Below are positions 24,593 through 33,734 of a stretch of 64,000 nt of DNA, one piece after another (position 1 is the stretch's first letter; every line of letters starts with the position of its first letter). The DNA is from Acidobacteriota bacterium. GTDB lineage: Bacteria; Acidobacteriota; Terriglobia; Terriglobales; Acidobacteriaceae. The stretch lies in the NCBI GenBank assembly GCA_031296105.1, contig JARLGJ010000012.1, positions 59,641-123,640 of the forward strand. Reading direction: 5' to 3'. Below the pieces are notes generated by a model. The model did not search any database. It was not told where the DNA came from and was given only the letters and a program-made list of their open reading frames with translations. The position numbers were made by a program, and so were the translations under genes.

Positions 24593-25401
24593 CCCAAGTA
24601 GCATCGCCAAGGCTGCGGGTCTCTTCTGCAGCGGATGAGATCCTGACGTTCGGGGCAGATATGCGTGGCAGCTATGCCCGCATTTCTTGCTCCGGCGCGA
24701 TTGCAGCTTACCTTTCGGATTCTTTTCAAAGGATTCCGGAATATTCATGCCAACTTTCCAGGGACGGCTCCTGGGAGTAACCGGTGGGGCCAAACCCCTT
24801 CTGGAAGCTCGCTTGAGCCACTCCCCGGAACAATCCTTCCTCTAGCACGCCCCGACCGTCTCAGAAGTGATACAGCCGTAATCCTAGAGTGAGACTTTCA
24901 TGTCAGATTGACACATTTGGGAGAGGTTCTGCGCCGGTCTTGCCGTGTTCGCACCCCGCCCTGCGTCCAATCCAGCCGGCAGGCCCCAACAATCCTCTCG
25001 CAGTCCGCCGCGAGCTCCTCCGAACGTGCAGCATTCGCTCTTCTGGACCGATCCGGCGTAATTTCGAGAGCTATTTCCGCGCCTCTGGTCTTGCGTCTTT
25101 CTGCCGGCTCTCTTGGCGCTTTCCGGGATTGTTGCGCGCCGCCTCTGCCGCGCAATGCCTTGCCGGTGGTGCGATTCCCGCGCGCTTCCCGTCAGCTCTT
25201 GTAATTTCACAGTCTTTTCTCTTCCGGTCGATCTCTCGCAGTTGCTGTACTTTAGCGAGATTGAAGCAGGCAGGGGTGACTGCGGCTGCTGATCCACGAC
25301 GGGTTGCGGCTGGTCATTTATGCTGGATGTAGCGGCCGTTACTCCGCGGCTGTGCCGATTCTATCGGCGCAAGGTGCAGATGGTCAGGCAGACAAACTGT
25401 T
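24593..25401. other. Intergenic stretch without a convincing gene
   Basis: About 810 bp between the zinc-ribbon gene and the MFS promoter. Open frames on both strands look like chance frames in GC-rich DNA: none has a good ribosome site or a recognisable product. TGTCAGATTGACACA at 24901-24915 resembles the putative activator motif but lies about 500 bp from the nearest promoter. Confidence 0.5.
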
Positions 25402-25419
25402 CTGGTATCGAACGTGCAA
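25402..25419 (+). promoter_or_regulatory. Sigma-54 promoter for the MFS-radical SAM-molybdoenzyme operon
   Basis: CTGGTATCGAACGTGCAA: GG 25404-25405, GC 25416-25417, spacing 10. The expected start is near 25429, 46 bases before the MFS ATG. Confidence 0.65.
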
Positions 25420-25474
25420 CGTCCATAACGCTTCTCGCTGCTTTATCTAGTACTACCTTGAAGGAGTAGAGCTT

Positions 25475-26851
25475 ATGACGGCCAAGAGATTGAGCCTGTC
25501 GGAAGTCTTTGACAGCGGTCCAATCACCCCGCTCCAGATCCAAGTATATTTCCTTTGCCTTTGTATTGTTTTCTTTGACGGTTTCGATCTTGTAGTAATT
25601 TCCGTTGCATTACCCAAAATCGCTCAGTTTCTTAAGGTTGGCACCAGCGGCCTGGGATTGGCGGTTGGCGCCGGCCAGCTAGGACCATTGGTCGGAGCGA
25701 TGGTGCTGGGCACCCTCGCGGACAAATTCGGACGCAAGAAAATGCTGCTGATCTCGGCAGTGATCTTCGGCGTCTTTACGATCGCAATCGCCACCATTCA
25801 CAACGTACCGGAACTCGCTCTTTACCGTTTCCTCTCTGGAGTTGGACTCGGTGGTGCGGTGCCGAACGCGCTGGCCTTTGGTTGCGAATACGCTCCCACC
25901 AAGAAACGCGCCACGTTTACCACGATTATGTGGACGGGCATGCCGTTGGGTTCGGTCATCTCCGGCTTTGTCGCCGCCTATCTGCTTCCGACCCATGGCT
26001 GGCAGTCGCTGTTCTTCCTCGGCGGCTTTATCCCGCTTGTGGTTACTTTGCTGGTTGCTCCTTTCCTGCCCGAGTCCATTGAATACCTGGTTCGCCAGGG
26101 TACGGACAAAAAGCGCATTGCCAAACTCATCAACCGGATTGCTCCAAAGCTCGGGGCCGACGAGAATACTGAGTTCATCATTACCGAGGGCGGGGTGCAG
26201 TCGAAGAAGGCCCCCAAGGTTTCCGTCGCCAGCCTGTTCGCAGAGGGACGCGCCTTCACCACGGCCTGTATTTGGGCTCTCTTCTTCTTCAGCTTCTACC
26301 TGTTGTGGGTTCTGATTGCCTGGACGCCGACGCTGCTGAAGAAGACCGGATGTTCGGTGCAGCAGTACAGCATTGCTTTCTCCATGCTTCACGTGGGTTC
26401 GCTGGTCACCGCGCTGGTGATTGGACGCCTCATGGATCGCTTCAACGTTCACAAGGTGCTTATCATCACCTTCCTGATTGCGTTTGTCAGCGTTTGCGGC
26501 TTCGGCTATGCAGCTAACGGCACGTTCCTCGTGATTGCGGCCATGGCTGCGATCACCGGTCTGTTCGTCAATGGCGGCAACACCGGTCTGCTGGCTCTTT
26601 GCACGACCTCGTATCCGTCTTCGATGCGCGGTTCGGGCATCGGCTGGGCTTACGGCGTGGGTAAAGTTGGATCCATGCTGGGTCCGGTGGTGGGCGGCTT
26701 CATGCTGGCCCTCGGCTGGAGCGTTACCCGCATTTGCGTGGTGAACGCCTTTGTCGCGGTGCTGATTGCAGCAATCATCTTCGTCATGAAACTGCAGGCC
26801 GACCATGTCGCGGCAACCAAACCGGTTTCCCAGACGGTTGGTGTAGCATAG
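25475..26851 (+). CDS. MFS transporter, aromatic acid:H+ symporter (AAHS)-like
   Basis: 458 residues with 12 transmembrane segments. DGFDLVVISVALP in TM1 is the AAHS signature (PcaK/BenK/GalT group; the DGFD acids are needed for proton-coupled uptake), and GTLADKFGRKKMLL is the MFS loop 2-3 motif. LPESIEYLVRQG before the central loop is also AAHS-like. The ATG 25475 has AAGGAG nine bases upstream. This family imports benzoates, hydroxybenzoates and related acids, the best clue in the window to the substrate class. It heads an operon with four Fe-S/Mo genes, separated by only 75 bp from the next. Confidence 0.9.
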   Translation: MTAKRLSLSEVFDSGPITPLQIQVYFLCLCIVFFDGFDLVVISVALPKIAQFLKVGTSGLGLAVGAGQLGPLVGAMVLGTLADKFGRKKMLLISAVIFGVFTIAIATIHNVPELALYRFLSGVGLGGAVPNALAFGCEYAPTKKRATFTTIMWTGMPLGSVISGFVAAYLLPTHGWQSLFFLGGFIPLVVTLLVAPFLPESIEYLVRQGTDKKRIAKLINRIAPKLGADENTEFIITEGGVQSKKAPKVSVASLFAEGRAFTTACIWALFFFSFYLLWVLIAWTPTLLKKTGCSVQQYSIAFSMLHVGSLVTALVIGRLMDRFNVHKVLIITFLIAFVSVCGFGYAANGTFLVIAAMAAITGLFVNGGNTGLLALCTTSYPSSMRGSGIGWAYGVGKVGSMLGPVVGGFMLALGWSVTRICVVNAFVAVLIAAIIFVMKLQADHVAATKPVSQTVGVA

Positions 26852-26926
26852 GTACCATGTTTATTCATCCCCCTTGTGCCAACCAGCGCAAGGGGGATGT
26901 TTCACTCGAAGTGGAGTATCAGGGCA

Positions 26927-28099
26927 ATGGGTCGAAGCAAGGATTCCGCCCAGGCCGTCCGCCAGTGTGGCGACGAATGCAGCCAGTGCGGTCTGTGCGT
27001 CTCGGCCTGTGATTTGTTGCAGCAAACGGCGCTCACTCCGGGCGAGATTGCGCAAAAGCTTCTGGCCGGCGCAGACTCGCCGGCGTTGCGCGATCTCATT
27101 CAGCGCTGCGATCTCTGCGGCTTCTGCACCCACGAATGCCCTTCCGAACAAAACGCGGGAGCGTTCTTCAAAAGTGCCCGCGCGCTGCTGCTTGAGCGTG
27201 GCAGTCTCGATATCGACGGCTATGAGCCCATCCTCGTCGATCAGGACTGGAACACCTTCTCCCTGTATCGCGAGACCTTCCACATCCATTACGACGACCT
27301 GAAGCCGGCGCGTTACGACACGCTTTTCTTTCCCGGCTGCTCGGTTGCCACCTACGCGCCGCAGATCGTTCACGCCGTCTATGACTGGCTGCGCGCACAA
27401 GGCATGGCCGTCGGCGTCACCGAACTCTGCTGCGGAAAAGTTCTGGAGAGCATCGGGCTCGAAGCCCGCACCGCGCAGCTCAAGCGCTACCTGCTGGCGC
27501 AACTGCGCGCCGCCGGTGCCACCCGCCTGGTCACCGCCTGCCCCAACTGCCACGCCAGCCTCAGCGGAGCCTTGGAGGGCATCGAGGTCATTTCGCTGTA
27601 CAGTTTGCTGCGCGACGCCGGTGTCGAACTCTCCGGAAGCCAGAAGCTCACCATTCACGACTCCTGCGCCGACCGCGAAAAGGGCCAGTTCGGCGGCGAG
27701 TTGCGCGCCATGCTTGGCAGCCATCCCCTGGTTGAGATGGAGCATTCGCGCCAGGAGACGATCTGTTGCGGCTCCGGTGGTATTGTCCCCATGGTCGCCC
27801 CCGAGCTATGCTCGCAGCGCGCGCAGCGGCGCATCGAGGAGTTCGAGCGCACCGGCGCCGAGTGCATGGTTACGCAATGCATGTCCTGCTCGCGGCGCTT
27901 GTCGTCGCAGGCGCAAACCGGGCAGGTGCGTCACTGCCTTGAACTTCTCTTCGGCATTGCCGTTGACTATGAACAGATTGCCGCCAATCAGCAGTCCATG
28001 TGGGAAGGGGAGTGCGGCGAGTTGAACCGCGCCCGGCTGGAGCAGGCAAAAATATTTACCGAGGAGGAACGTGGTGCCAGCCCGAGTGCTACTGAATAA
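26927..28099 (+). CDS. Fe-S oxidoreductase with two CCG domains (HdrD/GlpC-like)
   Basis: 390 residues. Two ferredoxin sites, CSQCGLCVSAC (18-28) and CDLCGFCTHEC (61-71), precede two cysteine-rich CCG domains: FFPGCSVATYAP with LCCGK and CPNCHASL, then HDSCADREKG with ICCGSGG and QCMSC. This is the HdrD/GlpC/LutA arrangement, which handles electron transfer to or from disulfides, quinones or ferredoxin partners. The start ATG 26927 is chosen for its proximity to GGAG (26913) and because it begins just before the first ligand set. Its 3' end overlaps the radical SAM gene by 29 bp, indicating a tight operon. There is no signal peptide. Confidence 0.88.
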   Translation: MGRSKDSAQAVRQCGDECSQCGLCVSACDLLQQTALTPGEIAQKLLAGADSPALRDLIQRCDLCGFCTHECPSEQNAGAFFKSARALLLERGSLDIDGYEPILVDQDWNTFSLYRETFHIHYDDLKPARYDTLFFPGCSVATYAPQIVHAVYDWLRAQGMAVGVTELCCGKVLESIGLEARTAQLKRYLLAQLRAAGATRLVTACPNCHASLSGALEGIEVISLYSLLRDAGVELSGSQKLTIHDSCADREKGQFGGELRAMLGSHPLVEMEHSRQETICCGSGGIVPMVAPELCSQRAQRRIEEFERTGAECMVTQCMSCSRRLSSQAQTGQVRHCLELLFGIAVDYEQIAANQQSMWEGECGELNRARLEQAKIFTEEERGASPSATE

Positions 28100-29384
28100 A
28101 ACCCAGAGTGTGTGCCAGGAGTGCCTGAAAGTCGTGGACGCCGAAGTCGTATCCATTGACGAGGCCGTGTACCTGGCCAAGTCGTGTCCCCAGCACGGGG
28201 CCTCCGAGATGCTTGTGTGGCCTGACCGCGAGCACTACGAGTGGATGAAAACTTTCTCGTTTCCCTTCGTGCGTCCCAAGCCTTTCACCGCCAGCCAGAA
28301 GGGCTGTCCGCGGGATTGCGGACCCTGCACGGGACACTTGCGCAAGCCGACCCTCGTGGAAATTGAAATCACGCGCCGCTGCAATCTGCGCTGCCCCGTC
28401 TGCTTCATGTCCGCCGGCAAGGCCGAGGACGATCTGCCGCTCTCTGTCATCGGCGAAATGTTTCATAACATTCGCCGCCAGGCCGGCGTAACGCCCGGCA
28501 TCCAGATCACCGGCGGCGAACCCACCGTTCGCGAGGATCTCGCCGAGATCGTCGCCCTCGGCCGCCAGGCGGGCTTCGAGGGCATCGAGGTTAACACCAA
28601 CGGGCTCGTTATCGCCCATGACATCGAGTTCCTCGCGCGCCTCAAGGACGCTGGCCTCACCGGCATCTATCTCCAGTTCGACGGCCTCACCCCGGGCGTT
28701 TATACGCGCGTGCGCGGCGCCAATCTGCTCGGCGTCAAAATGAAGGCCATTGAAAACTGCCGCCGCGTCGGCATCCAGGTCGTGCTCGCCATGACGGTCA
28801 TCGACGGCACCAACCTCGATCAGGTCGGGGAAGTGTTGCGCTTCGCTCTCCGCAACGTCGATGTCGTTGCCGGACTCGCCCTGCAGCCGGCCTTCACCTC
28901 CGGACGCTTTGAAGTGGGCGATCCCCGCCGTCTCAACATGGGCGATGTCATCTTCACGCTCGCCAAGCAGTGTCCGGATCTGATTGCCCCGCGCGATTTC
29001 TATCCTCTCGGCTGCTCGCATCCCATCTGCTCCTGCGGCACTTACCTGGTGCCCTCGCCCGAGGGATTCGTTCCCGTCACGCGCGAGATTACTCCCGCCG
29101 AATATCGCGCCGCCTTCGATGCCGAAAGTCCGCAGGGCTCCGTGCTCGGTGACATTCTCCTGCAGCGCACCGGCGAAGTGCCTAGCGGTCTCTCGCTCGT
29201 CATCATGAACTACATGGACGCCGCCACCATGGACATCGAACGCCTGCGCGAGTGCAGCATGGTCGTGGCCGTGCCCGATGGCCGCATTCTTCCGTTCTGC
29301 TCGTATCACCTCACCAGTTGCTCCGGTGAGCGCATACATAGCGCGCACGTGGAATCGGTTGTTCCGGTCGAGGCCGTGCGATGA
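28071..29384 (+). CDS. Radical SAM enzyme, TrsS/MJ0619/Tes-like, with N-terminal cysteine-rich region
   Basis: 437 residues. The cluster motif CNLRCPVC (104-111) is followed by QITGGEPTVR. Before it is a family-specific leader: CQEC (15-18), SCPQHG (39-43) and CPRDCGPC (79-86), as in radical SAM proteins of the MJ0619 pterin-methylase, TrsS and tetraether-synthase type. A C-terminal cysteine set (GCSHPICSCGTYL, CSYHLTSC) may bind a further cluster. The start GTG 28071 directly follows GAGGAGGAAC. The last codons overlap the molybdoenzyme start (ATGA). In this operon the target could be the pterin cofactor, the partner enzyme or the pathway substrate; none is demonstrated. Confidence 0.85.
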   Translation: MVPARVLLNKTQSVCQECLKVVDAEVVSIDEAVYLAKSCPQHGASEMLVWPDREHYEWMKTFSFPFVRPKPFTASQKGCPRDCGPCTGHLRKPTLVEIEITRRCNLRCPVCFMSAGKAEDDLPLSVIGEMFHNIRRQAGVTPGIQITGGEPTVREDLAEIVALGRQAGFEGIEVNTNGLVIAHDIEFLARLKDAGLTGIYLQFDGLTPGVYTRVRGANLLGVKMKAIENCRRVGIQVVLAMTVIDGTNLDQVGEVLRFALRNVDVVAGLALQPAFTSGRFEVGDPRRLNMGDVIFTLAKQCPDLIAPRDFYPLGCSHPICSCGTYLVPSPEGFVPVTREITPAEYRAAFDAESPQGSVLGDILLQRTGEVPSGLSLVIMNYMDAATMDIERLRECSMVVAVPDGRILPFCSYHLTSCSGERIHSAHVESVVPVEAVR

Positions 29385-31669
29385 GTGAAGCCGTCCGCAC
29401 CAACTGCCGTCTGTGCGGCTACCTTTGCGCGCTTACCGCACAGGTGGAAGACGGCAGAGTTGTCTCCGTGGAGCCCGACCCGACCCGTTACCCGTATGAT
29501 GCCTCGATCATGAAGGGCTGCCGGCGCTGGCGCGCCAATGTCGAGATTCTCAATCATCCGCAGCGCATGAACGTTCCTCTCAAGCGCCTTGGCGCGCGCG
29601 GCGAAGGCCGCTGGCAGGAAATTCCCTGGGAGCAGGCGCTGGATGAGATTGCCGAACGCCTCGCCAAACTCAAGCAGCGCTTCGGCGCGGAGACCGTGGC
29701 CACCAGCATCGGCGGGCCGCACGCTACCTACTGGCCCATGCATCGCTTCCTCAATCTCTTCGGCAGTCCCAACAACGTGGGCATCGGACAGATCTGCTGG
29801 AACCCGGCCATCTGGATGAACACCCTCACCTTCGGCTGGCCCATCGACAACGATCTCGATCCCGGGCGCACCTCCTGCGCCATCGTCTGGGGCACCAATC
29901 CCGCCGAGTCCGACAACTCTCTCTTCTGGCGCTCGCTGGTCAAGTTCGCGCATGGCGGCGGCACGCTCATCGTGGTCGATCCGCGCCGCACCCGCACCGC
30001 ATCCATGGCCAAACACTGGCTCGCCATCAAGCCCGCCACCGATAGCGCCCTGGCCCTCGGACTGTTGCACGTCATCGTCTTCGAGCAGCTTTACGATGCC
30101 GCGTTCGTCGGCGAGTGGTGCACCGGCTTCGCCGAGCTGCGCGAGCATCTGCGTGAGTACACGCCGCAGCGCTGCGCCGAGATCACCGGCCTTGAGCCTT
30201 CGCAAATTGTCGAGGCCGCCCGCGCCTTTGCCGCGGCGCGTCCCTCCACCGTAATCAGCGGCCGCGGCATCGATCAGATCGGCGTCAACAGCATTGCCAC
30301 CCATCGTTGCCTTGCCATCCTCAAGGCCATCACCGGCAACGTGGACATCGCCGGCGCCAACCATCTCGGCGAAATGCCCGACTTCACTCCCGAGACCGAT
30401 CTTGAGTTAAGCGAGCGCCTCTCCGAAGAGCAGAAGAAGAAACAGTTGGGCCGCTCCGAAATTCTTTTGCAAACCTACGCCGGGTACCGTCACGTGGCGG
30501 GCAATACGCAGAAGAGCGGCAAACGCCTGCCGCATCGCTATCTCACCTCGGCTCATCCCAATCTCGTCTGGCGCGCCATGATCACCGGCAAGCCTTATCC
30601 CATCCGCTCGCTCTTCGTGATGGGTTGCAATCCGTTGCTCACCCAGGCCGACACGCATTTGATTTACGAAGCACTCTGCAGCCTCGATCTGCTGGTCGTC
30701 CTCGAGTACTTCAAAACTCCCACCGCCATGCTGGCCGACTACATTCTGCCCAGCGCCGGAGGACTCGAGCGCTCGCTGCTGCAAACCAACGCCGGCGTGG
30801 CCAACATCGCCTACGGCGGTCCCGCGGCCATTCCTCCGCGCTTCGACCGTCACACCGATTTCGCCGTCTGGCGCGGCCTTGGCATGCGCCTCGGACAAGC
30901 CGCCGACTGGCCCTGGGAGACCTTCGACGCCGCCCTCAACGACGTCTTCCACAGCATCGGCCTCACCTGGGACGAGTTCTGCGCGATGGGCCTTTATGCC
31001 CCCGATTATCAATACGAAAAGTATCGCGCGCCGAATCCCGCCACCGGCCTGCCCACGGGTTTTTCCACGCCCTCCGGCAAGATCGAGTTGCGCTCGCAGG
31101 TGCTGGCCGAGCTAGGCTATGAAGCGCTGCCAAGCTATCGTCCGCCGCACGCGGCCAACCCTTCGCAGTTCCCGTTGGAGCTGATCACCGGCGCGCGCTT
31201 CCAGCCCTTTTATGCTTCGTCGTTCCGGCAAATCGAGTCGCTGCGCAAAACGCATCCGCATCCCTGGGCGGAGATGAGTGTTGAAACCGCCGCGCAAATT
31301 GGCGCCCGCGAAGGCGACGCCGTGCTGGTCGAGACCGCTTCCGGCCGTGGAACCTTTCTCGCGCACATCGCCAAAATCCGCCCCGGCGTCGTCAGCGTCG
31401 AATACGGCTGGTGGTTTCCCGAGCAGGGCAGAGAGTCCGATGTGCTGGAAAGCATCTGGAACTCCAACGCCAATTGCCTGACCAACGCAAACTTTGAAAA
31501 CTGTGAGCCGCTGCTTCGCCAGTGGACTTACAACGGCTTGCCGTGCCGTGTTACGCTCGCGGCACGGAATTCGCTGCCGTCAGAGCAAACTCGCGAGGGC
31601 CTTGCCGCAAAAGACGGAAGTCTCGAACATGACGGCGATCTTAGGGAGAAAGTTGATGTTGCAGATTGA
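29381..31669 (+). CDS. Molybdopterin (bis-MGD) oxidoreductase, acetylene-hydratase-like clade, operon-linked to radical SAM
   Basis: 762 residues, no signal peptide. The [4Fe-4S] ligands are CRLCGYLC (Cys9, 12, 16) and Cys47 (MKGCRRW). PLKRLGARGEGRWQEIPWEQALDEIAERL is the same superfamily block as in the 8434 protein, with which it shares overall length. The probable Mo/W ligand is Cys139 in GQICWNPAIW. FSTPSGKIELRSQVL and GDAVLVETASGRGTF mark the MGD-binding domain. The start overlaps the radical SAM stop codon (ATGA), and the next gene starts inside its own 3' end: full translational coupling across four genes. Reaction unknown; the AAHS transporter upstream suggests an aromatic acid as substrate. 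Confidence 0.9.
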   Translation: MSEAVRTNCRLCGYLCALTAQVEDGRVVSVEPDPTRYPYDASIMKGCRRWRANVEILNHPQRMNVPLKRLGARGEGRWQEIPWEQALDEIAERLAKLKQRFGAETVATSIGGPHATYWPMHRFLNLFGSPNNVGIGQICWNPAIWMNTLTFGWPIDNDLDPGRTSCAIVWGTNPAESDNSLFWRSLVKFAHGGGTLIVVDPRRTRTASMAKHWLAIKPATDSALALGLLHVIVFEQLYDAAFVGEWCTGFAELREHLREYTPQRCAEITGLEPSQIVEAARAFAAARPSTVISGRGIDQIGVNSIATHRCLAILKAITGNVDIAGANHLGEMPDFTPETDLELSERLSEEQKKKQLGRSEILLQTYAGYRHVAGNTQKSGKRLPHRYLTSAHPNLVWRAMITGKPYPIRSLFVMGCNPLLTQADTHLIYEALCSLDLLVVLEYFKTPTAMLADYILPSAGGLERSLLQTNAGVANIAYGGPAAIPPRFDRHTDFAVWRGLGMRLGQAADWPWETFDAALNDVFHSIGLTWDEFCAMGLYAPDYQYEKYRAPNPATGLPTGFSTPSGKIELRSQVLAELGYEALPSYRPPHAANPSQFPLELITGARFQPFYASSFRQIESLRKTHPHPWAEMSVETAAQIGAREGDAVLVETASGRGTFLAHIAKIRPGVVSVEYGWWFPEQGRESDVLESIWNSNANCLTNANFENCEPLLRQWTYNGLPCRVTLAARNSLPSEQTREGLAAKDGSLEHDGDLREKVDVAD

Positions 31670-32633
31670 AATTGATGCATCGCGTTGTAACGGTTGCGCC
31701 ACCTGCGCCGATTTTTGTCCGGTCTCGGTCTTTGACATGCAAGGCACGGGCAAACAGTCGCGCCCCGTGGCTACGCGCCAGGAGCTCTGCTGGGGCTGCG
31801 ATACCTGTGTCGGACAATGTCCCACCGGCGCGCTGCGCGTCGTGCAGCCCTTCGACGAAGCCGCCGCCCGCGCCGACAACAACGTCACGCACAGCCAGCC
31901 CGATCCCGAGGAGCAGCGCCAGTGCCGCGAGTGGTGCGCGCTGCTGGAGAGCGTATTGCGTCTGCGCTGGAAGCCCGTGGCCATCAGCCTCATCCCCCAG
32001 GGAGTGCCTTTGCCCGATGTTCCCAAGCCGCGCACCAAGCTGCGTTATTGCCAGTCGTTGATGGCCGCGCGCCGCGGCAAGAGCATTCTGATGACCGCCG
32101 ATTGCCATGCCTGTCCCGACGGCACTTCCATCCTCGGCCTCACTGAAATTCCACCGAAACTCGCCAGCGGCGAACTCTACATCCGCTTCGGCAAACTCGC
32201 CAGCATCGAAGCCGCGCGCCAGATGGTCGCCGAGCGTCCGCAAATGCCGCCGCGCTCCACCCAGGCCACCCTGGTCACGCCCCTGGATAAAGCCGTCGTC
32301 CGTCCCGACGTCATCGCCGTCATCGCCCAGCCCGAGCAGATGATGTGGCTCTGCATGGCCGCGTCCTTCTACACCGGCAAAAAGTTCGACTTCAAGTTGA
32401 ACGGCTACAACGCGCAGTGTGTCGAGACCACTCTGCTGCCGCACCAGAAGCAGCAGGTCAACATCTCGCTCGGCTGCTATGGCTGCCGAGCCTCGTCCGA
32501 TGTCGGCGACGACCTCATGTTCATGGGCATCCCTTACAGCCAGATGCCGCTTATCGCCACCGGCCTTGTCGCCCTGAATCGCAAGGCCATCTCCGACTCC
32601 CGCTCCAAGATCTACCTGCCGCCGCAGCTCTAG
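31656..32633 (+). CDS. 2x[4Fe-4S] ferredoxin fused to DUF169 domain
   Basis: 325 residues. The N-terminal ferredoxin has CNGCATCADFC (11-21) and CWGCDTCVGQC (45-55). The rest is DUF169-like: LRLRWKPVAISLIP, RYCQSLMAARRGKSILMT, CHACPDG and a final LGCYGCRASSDV. The start ATG 31656 has AGGGAG about 8 bases upstream and overlaps the 3' end of the molybdoenzyme gene by 14 bp. DUF169 is an uncharacterised domain of anaerobes and archaea; the fusion suggests electron transfer to whatever DUF169 binds. It is the last gene of the operon; no clear terminator follows before repetitive DNA. Confidence 0.85.
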   Translation: MLQIEIDASRCNGCATCADFCPVSVFDMQGTGKQSRPVATRQELCWGCDTCVGQCPTGALRVVQPFDEAAARADNNVTHSQPDPEEQRQCREWCALLESVLRLRWKPVAISLIPQGVPLPDVPKPRTKLRYCQSLMAARRGKSILMTADCHACPDGTSILGLTEIPPKLASGELYIRFGKLASIEAARQMVAERPQMPPRSTQATLVTPLDKAVVRPDVIAVIAQPEQMMWLCMAASFYTGKKFDFKLNGYNAQCVETTLLPHQKQQVNISLGCYGCRASSDVGDDLMFMGIPYSQMPLIATGLVALNRKAISDSRSKIYLPPQL

Positions 32634-32657
32634 CCGCGGCCAGCGCGGTATGTCGGA

Positions 32658-32736
32658 AGTTGTGGAGTGTATGGGGTCGAGAAGTGTTTGAAGTTGCGGT
32701 GTGTATAGAGTTGCGGAGTGTACAGAGCTGCGGTGC
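32658..32736. repeat. Imperfect 17-bp tandem repeat
   Basis: AGTTGTGGAGTGTATGG (32658), AGTTGCGGTGTGTATAG (32692), AGTTGCGGAGTGTACAG (32709) and a partial AGCTGCGG (32726). Directly followed by an R2 repeat (32738-32772) and an R3 half (32783). Confidence 0.55.
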
Positions 32737-32810
32737 CCCATTCAAGCCCCGCCGTTGGGCTTGAGTGGGAAGCACTTGCTTGTGCCCCAGGTTCGGCGCG
32801 CGAACCGCCC

Positions 32811-33076
32811 TAGGGAGACTCTGATCAAGCCGGAATCTGTAAGGGCACGGATTTATCCGTGCCGCTAGACCGGCAACAATATCTCGCGGCTTTAGCCGCT
32901 GGGGGAGGGGCCTGCAAGAATAAAACCGCTTTTCCACCGGGGCTGAAGCCCCTGTGTTTATGCGGCTTTTACGGCACGGATAAATCCGTGCCCTGACAAA
33001 ACACCTTCCCATCAAAATCTATCGGTGACCGGTTTAACTCCCGTAGAATAGCTTGCGAAACTGACTTATTCAGAGC
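32811..33076. repeat. Interspersed palindromic repeat R1, copy b (long form)
   Basis: Starts GAGACTCTGATCAAG, contains a GGCACGGATTTATCCGTGCC palindrome, GGGGCTGAAGCCCC and a second inverted GGCACGGATAAATCCGTGCC unit, and ends near CTGACTTATTCAGAGCT. It is nearly identical over ~260 bp to the copy at 60691-60958. Its right end supplies the last codons and stop of the TetR gene. Confidence 0.88.
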
Positions 33077-33734
33077 TTCTCCAGTGTGCTTTCGCACGCA
33101 ACCGACGATGACTTTTGCGGGTTGAGAGGTTCGGTTCTTTACGCACTCCGAGCAGGACTTGATCAATCAGGTCGCTGCCGTCCTTCTCCGTTAGGGGGGC
33201 GAAGCGAAGCAGGTGCCGGTAGTAGACGGGGGCGAAAATCGCATCGACCAGGAGTTCGGCATTCGTGCCGGCGGAAAACTCACCCGTCGCCTTGCCTCGT
33301 TCAATGTCCTCGACGGTAGACGCCCTCCGAACACGGATGTGGCTCTCATAGAGTTCCTGCAAGATAGCCGGATCGCTCTGGCCTTCTGCGATCAGGTCGG
33401 CCATCACTTTTCCGAAGAGCCCACGAAACTCCTTAATCAGCCTTCGCACCTTTGCGCGAATCGCCTCTTCCGCCGTTGCCGCGACAGGAGCCTCCAACTT
33501 TCCGGCGAGTCTCTCATTGAACATGGCCAGAATGAGCGCGGCCTTGGAGGGCCACCATTTATATAAGGTCGGCTTGCCGACATTTGCTCGTTTGGCGACA
33601 GCTTCCATCGTCAGGTCGCGGGCTGGCCTCTCCTGCAGCAACTCATATACGGCATCCATGATTGCCGCGTGGGACACGGCCGCGTTGCTGCGCGGCCTGC
33701 CGGGCTGCGCGGATTTGTGGACAGGGTCTGGCAC
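33066..33734 (-). CDS. TetR/AcrR family transcriptional regulator
   Basis: 222 residues from a GTG start. The N-terminal HTH is clear (AIMDAVYELLQERPARDLTMEAVAKRANVGKPTLYKWWPSK, split here as AIMDAVYELL and VGKPTLYKWW), followed by a C-terminal ligand-binding domain. It is divergent from the esterase gene at 33852, which it probably regulates; the 117 bp gap contains AT-rich inverted sequence but no operator I can define. The last three codons and the TGA lie inside the R1 repeat, so the native C-terminus has probably been altered by repeat insertion. Confidence 0.87.
   Translation of the reverse strand: MPDPVHKSAQPGRPRSNAAVSHAAIMDAVYELLQERPARDLTMEAVAKRANVGKPTLYKWWPSKAALILAMFNERLAGKLEAPVAATAEEAIRAKVRRLIKEFRGLFGKVMADLIAEGQSDPAILQELYESHIRVRRASTVEDIERGKATGEFSAGTNAELLVDAIFAPVYYRHLLRFAPLTEKDGSDLIDQVLLGVRKEPNLSTRKSHRRLRAKAHWRSSE

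Noticed and set aside
24884..25332. Overlapping frames on both strands before the AAHS gene
   Set aside because: Mutually overlapping, compositionally random, without supported starts.
32658..32736. Could the short tandem repeats be a CRISPR array?
   Set aside because: Units are 17 bp, directly adjacent and degenerate, without spacers; no cas genes are nearby.
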